Shown here: positions 56,671 to 64,000 of the stretch, piece by piece
Layout: each line of letters begins with the position of its first letter
How positions within the stretch are numbered: the stretch's first letter is position 1
Assembly (NCBI GenBank): GCA_027318915.1
Contig: DAHVOH010000006.1
Location: forward strand, 3,594-67,593
Length of the DNA stretch: 64,000 nt
From: Clostridiales bacterium
GTDB lineage: Bacteria > Bacillota_E > Sulfobacillia > Sulfobacillales > JAIMBI01
Reading direction: 5' to 3'
Made by a program: the position numbers and the translations under genes
Notes under the pieces: model-generated
Seen by the model: only the letters and a program-made list of their open reading frames with translations
Told to the model about the DNA's origin: nothing
Databases searched by the model: none

Positions 56671-57582
56671 GTGTTTGCGCTGACATTGGACGGCCCACCG
56701 GAGTTCGCCCCGTCAGGAAATCCTCATCTTACCGCACCCATCATTGCCTTGCCGGAGGCGGGCCGCTATCCCGGCCTCGTGGGCGGGAAAGCTTTGGCTC
56801 TGGGCATGCTGGCCTCGTCCTATCCTGTGCCGCCCGGCTTTGTGATCACCAGTCCGGCCATGGCTGTTCTGTTCTCGGAGGAGCGCCGTCTTGCGGACGA
56901 GGTCAGTGCATCGGTCCGCCATGCGTTTCAGCGGCTGCAGGACGAGCGGGCCGGTCCGGTCGCGGTACGGTCCTCCGGCACGGACGAGGACGGCGCCGCG
57001 CTTTCCTTTGCGGGACAGTACGAAACCATCCTGGGCGTCACCGACGAGGCCGGACTGTTTGTCGCCTTGAGGCGATGCTGGGCGTCTTTCTTCGGGGAAC
57101 GGGCGCGGCTTTATGCCGCGCAGCACGGCAACAGGGTCCGCGGTGGCTTTGCCGTCCTGGTCCAATCGCTGGTGGCGGCCGAAGCGGCCGGCGTGGCCTT
57201 TAGTCTGGATCCCGTGACGGGCGCCGGCGACGAGGTCTTCATCACCGCCTCTTGGGGTCTTGGCCAAACGGTGGTGGACGGCCTGGTCATTCCCGACACG
57301 TTCCGGGTGCACAAGCGGAACGGCTGGATTCGCCGAGAGCTGGGCGACAAGGATATGGCCCTCGTCTGCCGGGACGGGGTCACCGAGGAGCGCCCTGTGG
57401 CCCCGGAAAATCGCCACCGGTATTGCCTGGACGATCCGCAAGTGCGTGCCGTGGCTGACCTCGTCTGCCGTTTGGAGGCCCATTTCGGGGGCGGCGTCGA
57501 CGTGGAGTTTGCCGTGGCCGACGGCCGCCTTCATTTACTTCAGGTCCGCCCTATTACGGGCAGCGACGCGTCTCCTTCGTGA
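56671..57582 (+). CDS. PEP-synthase/PPDK-type ATP-binding subunit
   Basis: 303 residues covering only the ATP-grasp domain of pyruvate phosphate dikinase-type enzymes: GLVGGKALALGML, PVPPGFVIT, VAVRSSGTDEDG, AGVAFSLDPVTG and the closing HLLQVRPITG. The phosphohistidine domain is missing and is supplied by the next gene. This split resembles phenylphosphate synthase, and the ATP domain also matches rifampin phosphotransferase. The start is uncertain: GTG 56671 sits right behind GGAAGGGA, with TTG 56686 possible. Confidence 0.78.
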   Translation: MFALTLDGPPEFAPSGNPHLTAPIIALPEAGRYPGLVGGKALALGMLASSYPVPPGFVITSPAMAVLFSEERRLADEVSASVRHAFQRLQDERAGPVAVRSSGTDEDGAALSFAGQYETILGVTDEAGLFVALRRCWASFFGERARLYAAQHGNRVRGGFAVLVQSLVAAEAAGVAFSLDPVTGAGDEVFITASWGLGQTVVDGLVIPDTFRVHKRNGWIRRELGDKDMALVCRDGVTEERPVAPENRHRYCLDDPQVRAVADLVCRLEAHFGGGVDVEFAVADGRLHLLQVRPITGSDASPS

Positions 57583-57614
57583 AAACCCGCCCGTTCTGAG
57601 AAAGGAGTTCCCGG

Positions 57615-59264
57615 ATGACGCCCTTTCAGGCCGATCTCTTGATGAGCGCCGCAGATATCGAGAAAGACTTCTGGGTGCAGGATCGCACGCACTTTGCCCT
57701 GCCCATCACACCGCTCAACGCCTCCTTCGTCGTGCCCGCGCACCGCGTGGGCACCCGGACGGCCATGGCGCGCATGAAGAGCCCGGTGCAGGAGTTCTAT
57801 CCGAAGATCCACGACGGCTACTACTATATGGTGGTCCGGATGTGGCCCGGCGATCCGGAAGTTCGGCAGCGTGAGCATGAGGCCTATCTCGAATCCATCC
57901 TGCCGGAGGCCTGGGACCGATTTTGCCGCCTGCGGGACGATGTGCTGCTCCCCCTTTATCGGGAGCTGGACCGGCGCGCTCAGGAACCGATGTCGCCCGA
58001 CAGTGCTCGCGATGCCCTGCAGTGGCTGCAAGGGACCTATGAAACGGCGTGGGCGGTGCATTTCGAGATGGTGCTGCCCCGGTTCGGATCGGTGGGGGAG
58101 TTGGAGCGCCTCTACACCCGCGTCACGGGATCCTCGGATCTGCAGGACCTGTACCGGCTCATGCACGTGATGAACAAGTCGGCGGAGACGGATCGGGAGC
58201 TATCGCGGCTGGCCGCCCAGGTCCGGGAGAGTCCCGAGCTGTTTCGCCTCTTCCATGAACGGCCGGCCACCGAATTGCCGCAGGCTCTCAGCGACCATGC
58301 CGCCGGTCGAGGATTTTGGCGCCAGTTTGAAGCCTTCTTGGCCCAGTATGGGCAGCGCACCCTCAACTCCCATGACTTTGCCGACCCGACCTGGACGGAG
58401 AATCCGGTTCCCCCGCTGACCCTCATTGCCCGCTATGCGGATACCGGCTACGACTTTGACAGACAGTGGCAGGCCGTGGGTCGGGAGGCCGAGGCGCTTT
58501 GGGAGCGCATCGAACGGTCGGCCCAGCCCGGTCCGGACCTGGAGGCGCTGCGCGCGCGGATCGCGGTGACGCGCTCGGTTTGGAGCATCGACGAAGACCA
58601 TCACTTTTACTTGGACGCCATGCTGCCCGCCAAAACGCGACCGCTCCTGCTCGGGATTGGCAGGCTGTTGGTCGCGCGCGATCAGCTGGCCGTTCCCGAC
58701 GACATCTTCCATCTGTATCGGGACGAGGTGGAAGAGATGCTCGCGGACTCGGAGGTTCGCGCCCACGCCCTGGTTCGTGACCGCCGCGAGGCCTTTGTAC
58801 GCCAGCGTGCCGCGACGCCGCCCCCCACGCTCGGCACGCCGCCGCCCGACGATGGGAGCAGGCCGGATCTGGTCCAGGTGCGAGTGTTCGGTGCGGGCCG
58901 CATGACGGACGGCGATGACAAGAGCGTCCTGCGGGGCTTCGCCGCTTCGGCCGGTGTTTACGCCGGCCCGGTGCGGCGTGTGGCGGGACCGGAAGAGTTC
59001 GACCGGGTTCAGCCCGGCGATGTGTTGGTTTGCCGGACGACCACCCCGCCCTGGACCATGTTGTTTCCCCTGGTGGGAGCCATCGTGACGGATTCGGGCG
59101 GCATCTTGTCGCATTGTGCCACGGTGGCCCGCGAGTATGGCATCCCGGCCGTTGTGGGGACGCGGCAAGCCACCCGCCTGCTGGAGGACGGTGAGAGGGT
59201 CATCGTTGACGGAGGGGCAGGGACGGTACGGCGTCAGAAAGTCGAAAGCGGCGTGGCGCCATAG
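57615..59264 (+). CDS. PEP-utilising phosphohistidine-domain subunit
   Basis: 549 residues. The last ~110 residues are the mobile PEP-utiliser domain with the phosphorylated His500 in TDSGGILSHCATVAREYGIP. The first ~420 residues form a helical domain (FYPKIHDGYYYMVVRMWPGD) that may bind the substrate to be phosphorylated, as the rifamycin-binding domain does in rifampin phosphotransferase. With the ATP-binding partner 33 bases upstream it would catalyse ATP-driven phosphorylation of an alcohol or phenol through a His-phosphate; the substrate is unknown. No PEP synthase barrel domain is present, so it is not a normal PpsA. Confidence 0.75.
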   Translation: MTPFQADLLMSAADIEKDFWVQDRTHFALPITPLNASFVVPAHRVGTRTAMARMKSPVQEFYPKIHDGYYYMVVRMWPGDPEVRQREHEAYLESILPEAWDRFCRLRDDVLLPLYRELDRRAQEPMSPDSARDALQWLQGTYETAWAVHFEMVLPRFGSVGELERLYTRVTGSSDLQDLYRLMHVMNKSAETDRELSRLAAQVRESPELFRLFHERPATELPQALSDHAAGRGFWRQFEAFLAQYGQRTLNSHDFADPTWTENPVPPLTLIARYADTGYDFDRQWQAVGREAEALWERIERSAQPGPDLEALRARIAVTRSVWSIDEDHHFYLDAMLPAKTRPLLLGIGRLLVARDQLAVPDDIFHLYRDEVEEMLADSEVRAHALVRDRREAFVRQRAATPPPTLGTPPPDDGSRPDLVQVRVFGAGRMTDGDDKSVLRGFAASAGVYAGPVRRVAGPEEFDRVQPGDVLVCRTTTPPWTMLFPLVGAIVTDSGGILSHCATVAREYGIPAVVGTRQATRLLEDGERVIVDGGAGTVRRQKVESGVAP

Positions 59265-59396
59265 CGGAGCGAACGTTCGAACGCGGTTCGTGCGGAGCGG
59301 TGCCCGGGCGCTGACTTGGGCCGAGGGGCCGCCTCCAACGGCAGGGAGGCCGGAGGCGCGCGGGCCGGATGCGGTCGCCCGGATCCCGCCCTTCTG

Positions 59397-59405
59397 TGAC
59401 ATAAT
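59397..59405 (+). promoter_or_regulatory. extended -10 promoter of the SCO-like gene
   Basis: TGACATAAT, an extended -10 with one mismatch, 34 bases before a leader ATG at 59439; no -35 is evident. Confidence 0.45.
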
Positions 59406-59438
59406 GCGGGCACGCGGTGCCAGGAGAGGGTGCGTTCC

Positions 59439-59462
59439 ATGCGTCACGCCGTCCGGCGATGA
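59439..59462 (+). CDS. seven-codon leader ORF coupled to the SCO-like gene
   Basis: ATG 59439 is ideally placed behind AGGAGAGGG (59422-59430) and encodes MRHAVRR, stopping in an ATGA overlap with the SCO-like start. It either provides translational coupling or reflects a one-base error that split the true N-terminus. Confidence 0.4.
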   Translation: MRHAVRR

Positions 59463-60562
59463 AGGCCAAGTCCAGCATGTTGCTGCTGTCGCTCTTGGCG
59501 TTGACCGGAGCGGCCTTGGTGGCCGGCGCCGCCATCCGGCGCTGGGCGGCGCCGGCGCCGACAGCCGCCCAGGTGCTCGCCAACACCCCGGTGGATGCCG
59601 GTGCCGCGCTCAGCGGAAGCGCGCCCGGATTTACGCTGCAAGACCAGTTCGGCCGGCGTGTCAGCCTGGGCCAGTTTCGCGGCAAGGTCGTCGTCCTGGC
59701 GTTTGTGGACAGCGAATGTACCACCATCTGTCCGTTGACGACGGAGAGCATGGTGGGGGCGGAGCGGCTTTTGGGTCCGCAGGCGTCGCGCGATGTGGAA
59801 CTCCTGGGCGTGAACGCCAATCCGCTGGCCACCGCTGTCGCGGATGTGGCCGCGTACTCGAAGGAACACGGGCTGCTTCATCGGTGGCTTTTTCTCACGG
59901 GCAGTCGCCAAGCGCTGGGCGCGGTCTGGAAAGCGTACGGCATCTACGTCCAGGTGACCGCCGGCCAGATTGACCACACGCCGGCACTGTACGTGATTGG
60001 CCCCCGCGGACAGGAGCGCTGGGTGGCCGAAACGGCCATGGAATACCGGGCCGTGAACACGGAAGCCCTGGTGCTGGCGCAGGCGGTGGATGCGGCGCTG
60101 CCGGCTTCTCTGCGGGTGACGTTGCCGCCCCTGCGGGTGCCGCCTCCGCCTGACCCGCGGAGCATCCGGCTGCAGCGACTGGCGCGGACGGGGTCGCGGA
60201 CGACGGTGGCCCTGTTGGATGGCCGCCCGCAGCTCACGGTCTTCGTCGCCTCCTGGGTGCCGAATCTGGCGGCGGAATGGGCAAGCCTCTCCGATTGGTC
60301 CGCGACCCATCCACGCTGGCGGGTTCTGGTGGTGGATGTGGTGCCGGTGGAGCCGGGCGTGTCCGCGTTCGCCCGCTGGCGGAGCGCCCATCCCCACCTG
60401 GCCGGACTGCCGGTCGCCCTGGATGCAACGGGGCAGGCGGCCGATGCCTTCGGGGCGGCCAATCTGCCGTGGCTGGTTTTGACCGATGCGCGCGGGAGAA
60501 CGGTGCGGACGTACGCGAATTGGCCGACGTCCGCGGGATGGAGGCATCTTGGAGCGCCGTGA
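59459..60562 (+). CDS. SCO1/SenC-like protein with a second thioredoxin-like domain
   Basis: 367 residues. N-terminal signal anchor (7-30). The SCO domain (55-200) has the copper ligands Cys87 and Cys91 in SECTTICP and His173 in IDHTP. After a Pro-rich linker a second thioredoxin-like fold (235-367) has lost the CxxC pair: the equivalent segment reads SWVPNL. SCO proteins deliver copper to cytochrome oxidase or reduce its CuA cysteines outside the membrane; no oxidase genes are near. The duplicated fold is unusual. Confidence 0.85.
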   Translation: MKAKSSMLLLSLLALTGAALVAGAAIRRWAAPAPTAAQVLANTPVDAGAALSGSAPGFTLQDQFGRRVSLGQFRGKVVVLAFVDSECTTICPLTTESMVGAERLLGPQASRDVELLGVNANPLATAVADVAAYSKEHGLLHRWLFLTGSRQALGAVWKAYGIYVQVTAGQIDHTPALYVIGPRGQERWVAETAMEYRAVNTEALVLAQAVDAALPASLRVTLPPLRVPPPPDPRSIRLQRLARTGSRTTVALLDGRPQLTVFVASWVPNLAAEWASLSDWSATHPRWRVLVVDVVPVEPGVSAFARWRSAHPHLAGLPVALDATGQAADAFGAANLPWLVLTDARGRTVRTYANWPTSAGWRHLGAP

Positions 60563-60691
60563 GCGCCGGCGGCGATGCCTGACATGAGAAGGAGGACCGC
60601 CCGCTGCCCGGGAGCGCCGGCACCGTTGGCAGGGCAGGGACGCCGGATGGGGTGGCCAGGGCCTGAAATCAACAGGGGCGGCGGCGCCTCA

Positions 60692-60700
60692 TGCTATGAT
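60692..60700 (+). promoter_or_regulatory. extended -10 box before a structured leader
   Basis: TGCTATGAT, one mismatch from the extended -10 consensus, 145 bases before the PAS-GGDEF-methyltransferase start. Confidence 0.45.
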
Positions 60701-60706
60701 CAAGCC

Positions 60707-60844
60707 ATAGGGCGGACTCGGTCGGGGCAGGGTCAAGACCACGGCGGCGAGTCCCCACGCAGGCACGTGGGATCGTAGGCGGGCGCAAGCGCCGTGCGGG
60801 TCACAGCCTGTCGATATGAGGGTGGTCAGCAAGGGGGCCGGACG
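60707..60844 (+). ncRNA. structured 5' leader, possible riboswitch
   Basis: Nested pairings in the leader. GGACTCG (60714-60720) pairs with CGAGTCC (60748-60754) and encloses GGTC-AA-GACC. CCCACG (60754-60759) pairs with CGTGGG (60766-60771), and GGCG pairs with CGCC around a CAAG loop (60782-60793). A segment ACGCAGGC recalls part of the c-di-GMP-I riboswitch core but the rest does not fit, so no class is assigned. Placed ahead of a diguanylate-cyclase gene. Confidence 0.4.
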
Positions 60845-62617
60845 ATGCCCAAAACGTACGAACCACAGCCGACGGCTCCTCGCCATGCCGTGGTGGCGGA
60901 GATGTTCACCGCGTTTCCCATGCCGCTTGTCGTCATGGACGCCGGCGGCCGCATTGTGGACATGAACCCGGCCGCCGAGTCGCTGTGGGTGATGGGGGCG
61001 GCGGAAGCGCGCGGCGTGTCGGCGCTGGAGGTTTTGGGATTGAGCCGCATTCGCGGCCGTGACCTCTCGCCTTGGCCGTCATGGTCCGCCTTTCGACAGG
61101 AGATCGCCTCCGGTGAGCGCGTGCCGTGCCGCATCATCGCGCGCGACGGCCATCCGCATCTGGGCTCGCTGGTCGGTTCCGGCTTGACCTACCGCGGCGA
61201 CGCGTATCTGTTTCTCGCGGTGACCCAAGAGCATCCCGCCGACTCCCTGCAGTCGGTCCCGGCCTGGGCCCTCACCGATCCGGTGACGGGCCTGCACAAC
61301 CGGGTGTATTGGGCCCACCGGGCTGCGGAGCTGGACCAGGCGGGCGGCGTGCTGGTGATGCTGGACGTGGACGATTTGAAGAGCGTCAATGACCGGTATG
61401 GCCACGGGGTGGGCGACAACGTGCTGGCGTTGGTGGGCTCCGTGCTCAGGGCCAATGTGCCGCCGGAAGGGCTGGCGGTGCGCTATGGCGGCGATGAATT
61501 TTTGGTGCGCGTGCCGCTTCAGGATGCGGACGGTGTGGGCCGTTGGGCTCGGAGTCTCAATGGCCGTCTGGAGGAGAGGGCCCGGGCCGAAGGACTGCCC
61601 GAACCGCCCCATCTGAGTTTTGGGGTGGCGCGGTACGAACCGGAACAGCTCATGGCCGCGGTGCGGGCCGCCGACGACGCCATGTACGAACAAAAGGGGA
61701 CCATCTTGCGCAGCCGGCGCGGCGGTCGGCTGATCGTGGGCCGCGCCAGCCGTCTGAACGTGCAGGGCGTCGACACGGCGAATCAGGTGCCGTCCGCCGG
61801 CACGATGGCGAAGCATTTTGGTCCCGAGTTTGATCGCGCGTATCGCGCCGCCTATCAGCAGGCCATCGCGGAAGCGCGGGATTTCGTGGCCTTTGCCGGG
61901 CCGGAGCCGGGAACGGCGGTGCTGGAGGTGGGCGCGGGCACGGGGCGCTTGGCGTTCGACGGGGGGCTCGCCGATCGGATCGGTCCCGACGGCGTTTTGC
62001 TCCTGACCGACCCCTCGGCTGTGCAACTGGAGCAGGCTCGGCACCGCGCGGCTGAGCATGGCGCCACCTGGCTGCACTTTTTGGTCACGCCGGCTGAGAC
62101 GTTGCCCCTGGCGCCCGGTGGCGCGGATCTGGTGATTGGCGCCTGGTTTCTTCACTTGTGCGATGCCGACGCGGCTTTGAGAGAGTTCGCCCGCGTCGTC
62201 CGGCCGGGAGGCCGGGTGGTCCTCGATGTGACCTTGGTCTTTCCGCTGACGGCAGCGTGGGAAGACATGATGGAGCCCCTGCGTCGGGCGCTGGCCCTGC
62301 ATGGGCTGCCGTTTCAGACACCCGGCCACCGTCCGGGCGAAGTGGCCCATCTATGCCGCGATGCCGGCCTGACGGTGGAGCGCCAGACCATTCACGACGG
62401 CGGATTGTTTCAGTTTCCGGATTGGACGTCGGCCTGGCAGGCTCTGGCCCAGGGCGGCCACCTGCACCTGATGAGCCGGGGCCTGCCGGAACCTTTGCGC
62501 AGCGAGACGCTCGAACAGGTCAAGCGACGGATGGCCGACGTGTTCGCCGCCACGACGGACGCCGAGCGCGTTGTGGGCCTGGAGGTGGAGTATGTGGCGG
62601 CGAGGAAGCCGGGCTGA
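60845..62617 (+). CDS. PAS-GGDEF-methyltransferase fusion protein
   Basis: 590 residues, no membrane helix. A PAS domain (15-130) has FPMPLVVMDAGGRIVDMNPAA. The GGDEF domain (140-300) has LTDPVTGLHNR, metal Asp174 in LDVDDLKSVND and the intact GGDEF at 215-219, so it should make c-di-GMP; no RxxD inhibitory site precedes it. After a linker a class I SAM methyltransferase (about 330-590) has motif I LEVGAGTG (360-367), motif II-like LLLTDPS and the post-motif VVRPGGRVVLDV. Coupling second-messenger synthesis to methyl transfer in one chain is very unusual. AAGGGGG before ATG 60845; frame continuous throughout. Confidence 0.88.
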   Translation: MPKTYEPQPTAPRHAVVAEMFTAFPMPLVVMDAGGRIVDMNPAAESLWVMGAAEARGVSALEVLGLSRIRGRDLSPWPSWSAFRQEIASGERVPCRIIARDGHPHLGSLVGSGLTYRGDAYLFLAVTQEHPADSLQSVPAWALTDPVTGLHNRVYWAHRAAELDQAGGVLVMLDVDDLKSVNDRYGHGVGDNVLALVGSVLRANVPPEGLAVRYGGDEFLVRVPLQDADGVGRWARSLNGRLEERARAEGLPEPPHLSFGVARYEPEQLMAAVRAADDAMYEQKGTILRSRRGGRLIVGRASRLNVQGVDTANQVPSAGTMAKHFGPEFDRAYRAAYQQAIAEARDFVAFAGPEPGTAVLEVGAGTGRLAFDGGLADRIGPDGVLLLTDPSAVQLEQARHRAAEHGATWLHFLVTPAETLPLAPGGADLVIGAWFLHLCDADAALREFARVVRPGGRVVLDVTLVFPLTAAWEDMMEPLRRALALHGLPFQTPGHRPGEVAHLCRDAGLTVERQTIHDGGLFQFPDWTSAWQALAQGGHLHLMSRGLPEPLRSETLEQVKRRMADVFAATTDAERVVGLEVEYVAARKPG

Positions 62618-62700
62618 ACCCGGCTGCCCGGGCCGCCGGCTTGGATGGGGTGCCGGAGGGCTGCGCAGGCACCTTCCGGTCGGAAAATCTCCCATGACAA

Positions 62701-62730
62701 CGGGGGCCGCTCCGTGAAGGACGGCCCCCG
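62701..62730. terminator. bidirectional intrinsic terminator
   Basis: CGGGGGCCG (62701-62709) pairs perfectly with CGGCCCCCG (62722-62730) around a 12-base loop, between convergent genes. The plus side continues ACAGGCTCTTT. Confidence 0.7.
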
Positions 62731-62739
62731 ACAGGCTCT

Positions 62740-63717
62740 TTAGGCGCGTTCGGACCGGACGGCGACCATTTCTTGCTCTTCCAGAAATTCCTGCGCGTCG
62801 AGCGCCGCCACGCAGCCGCTGCCGGCGGCCGTGACGGCCTGCTGATAGAGGCGGTCGGCCACATCGCCGGCCACAAAGACTCCCGGCACGCGGGTTTCGC
62901 TGGTGCCGGGCTCGGTGATGATGTAGCCGTCGTGGTCCGTCGCCAGCTGTCCCTTCAGCCACTCGGTGTTGGGGATGTGGCCGATGGCCAGGAACAAGCC
63001 GTTGACCGCCATGTCCCGCTCTTCGCCGGTCTTCGTGTCGCGAAGGCGTAGCCCGGTGACGCGGTGCGCATCACCCAGAACCTCCACCACTTCCGAATTC
63101 CAGACAAAGTGGATGTTGGGCTTGGACCGGGCGCGCTCTGCCATGATGGGACTGGCGCGCAACGTGTCGCGGCGATGAATGATGTGAACCTCTTTGGCGA
63201 AGCGGGTCAGGAATGTGGCCTCCTCCATGGCTGAGTCGCCACCTCCGACCACGGCCACTACGCGATCTCGGAAGAAGGCTCCGTCGCACGTGGCACAGGT
63301 GGACACTCCGTGGCCGATGAGACGGGTTTCCGACTCCAATCCCAGCATGCGGGCCCGAGCGCCGGACGCGACAATGAGCGTGCGGGTCAACAGCTGACGC
63401 CCATCGGACAGCGTCAGGCGAAAAGGTCGTTCGGACAAGTCACTGTCGGTGACGTCCACCATAGAAAAGCGGGTGCCGAACCGTTCGGCCTGCCGGCGGA
63501 CGGCGTCCATGAGGTCCATGCCGCCAATGGCGTCCGGGAAACCGGGATAGTTCTCCACCTCGGTCGTGAGCGTCAACTGCCCTCCCGGCTCGGCCCCTTC
63601 AATCACCAGCGGATCCAGACGAGCCCGACTGGTGTAGATGGCGGCCGTCAGACCCGCCATGCCCGAGCCCACGATGACGACGTTTTCCACCTTGTCTGTT
63701 CCCGTTTCCTCCGCCAT
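62740..63717 (-). CDS. trxB: thioredoxin-disulfide reductase
   Basis: 325 residues. FAD loop VGSGMAGLTAA, redox pair Cys141 and Cys144 in STCATCDGAFF, NADPH loop VGGGDSAMEEA with HRRDTLRAS, and GVFVAGDV near the end. It transfers electrons from NADPH to thioredoxin in the cytosol. ATG 63717 follows GGGGAGG; a longer frame up to 63987 is not protein-like. The remaining 230 bases to the window end show no gene. Confidence 0.94.
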   Translation of the reverse strand: MAEETGTDKVENVVIVGSGMAGLTAAIYTSRARLDPLVIEGAEPGGQLTLTTEVENYPGFPDAIGGMDLMDAVRRQAERFGTRFSMVDVTDSDLSERPFRLTLSDGRQLLTRTLIVASGARARMLGLESETRLIGHGVSTCATCDGAFFRDRVVAVVGGGDSAMEEATFLTRFAKEVHIIHRRDTLRASPIMAERARSKPNIHFVWNSEVVEVLGDAHRVTGLRLRDTKTGEERDMAVNGLFLAIGHIPNTEWLKGQLATDHDGYIITEPGTSETRVPGVFVAGDVADRLYQQAVTAAGSGCVAALDAQEFLEEQEMVAVRSERA

Positions 63718-63760
63718 CTCTTCATGCCTCCCCGGCCCATTTCGCCAAACTTCTCCCAGC

Positions 63761-63769
63761 ATATTAGCA
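63761..63769 (-). promoter_or_regulatory. candidate extended -10 of trxB
   Basis: On the minus strand TGCTAATAT, close to the extended -10 form used elsewhere here, 44 bases before the start codon. Confidence 0.4.
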
Positions 63770-64000
63770 CTCCGCCGTCCATATCGGCGAATCGCCCGGG
63801 CTCCGAGCCGCTCGAGCCCATCGGACGGCCGCATCAAAAGGGAAAGAGCGGAACGGGGAGCGCAGCGTCTGCGCTCTCGCCGTGTTGATCCCCGAATCGG
63901 AGACGGGCACGCTTGGAAGAACGGGCACGCGTCTTCAGCGTCCGACGCCGTTCTGCCCATGAGCATCCGCCTGGCCGGGCCAGACAAGTCGCCGGTCCGC

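Noticed and set aside
60730..60800. c-di-GMP-I (GEMM) riboswitch
   Set aside because: Only ACGCAGGC is similar; the GGGCAAACC core and the receptor helix cannot be placed, so the leader is left unassigned.

Overview
The window reads as chromosomal DNA of a high-GC, probably spore-forming member of the Bacillota (Firmicutes), in the broad direction of Sulfobacillus/Thermaerobacter-type organisms. The pointers are a yhbH-spoVR-prkA operon, a PerR-type regulator with the full Bacillus ligand set, a FabL-type enoyl reductase, an ecsABC-like operon, strong AGGAGG ribosome binding sites and a sedolisin (a family of acid-active proteases). The taxonomic placement is inference; no rRNA, tRNA, CRISPR array or insertion sequence was seen.

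Layout. 0.2-1.0 kb: FabL-like reductase (minus). 1.3-10.3 kb: one tightly coupled glycan operon. It holds a membrane nucleotide-sugar 4,6-dehydratase, a complete WbpA-B-D-E-I set for UDP-2,3-diacetamido-mannuronic acid, a second sugar aminotransferase and a PglC-like phosphoglycosyl transferase. 10.7-13.1 kb: an MFS transporter fused to a cytidylate-kinase-like domain. 13.5-19.0 kb: an ABC exporter and a MacA/MacB-type tripartite exporter. 19.3-22.3 kb: a peroxide-defence block (rubrerythrin, Hdr-like Fe-S protein, DUF3501, PerR). 22.3-29.6 kb: cytochrome P450, two glycosyltransferases, an orphan peptide-binding lipoprotein and an MFS transporter. 29.9-34.2 kb: yhbH-spoVR-prkA. 34.3-38.8 kb: second glycan locus, with a glycosyltransferase, a GalE-like epimerase and a UDP-xylose synthase facing a WcaJ-like transferase. 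39.2-43.2 kb: a membrane-tethered protein with an ECF-sigma-like N-terminus, a zinc-ribbon protein and the sedolisin. 43.2-48.7 kb: a minus-strand operon (ABC ATPase carrying a frameshift, permease, EcsC, DHH phosphoesterase, GH84). 49.0-51.5 kb: MarR regulator with an ABC exporter. 51.8-53.0 kb: DsrE-like and ModA-like proteins. 53.6-55.5 kb: mercury detoxification (HMA protein, MerA, small Cys-Cys protein). 56.7-59.3 kb: a split PEP-synthase-like two-subunit enzyme. 59.5-60.6 kb: SCO1-like protein with a second thioredoxin fold. 60.7-62.6 kb: a PAS-GGDEF-methyltransferase fusion behind a structured leader. 62.7-63.7 kb: thioredoxin reductase.

The genes work together mainly in three themes: surface polysaccharide or S-layer glycan synthesis; redox, peroxide and mercury defence; and export or signalling. 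Most operons use 4-base ATGA/GTGA overlaps. Many leaders carry an extended -10 box of the form TGCTAYAAT with no obvious -35, which looks like a local promoter signature. A few single-base frame anomalies (48610, 23718, perhaps 28403 and 59439) may be real or may be consensus errors.
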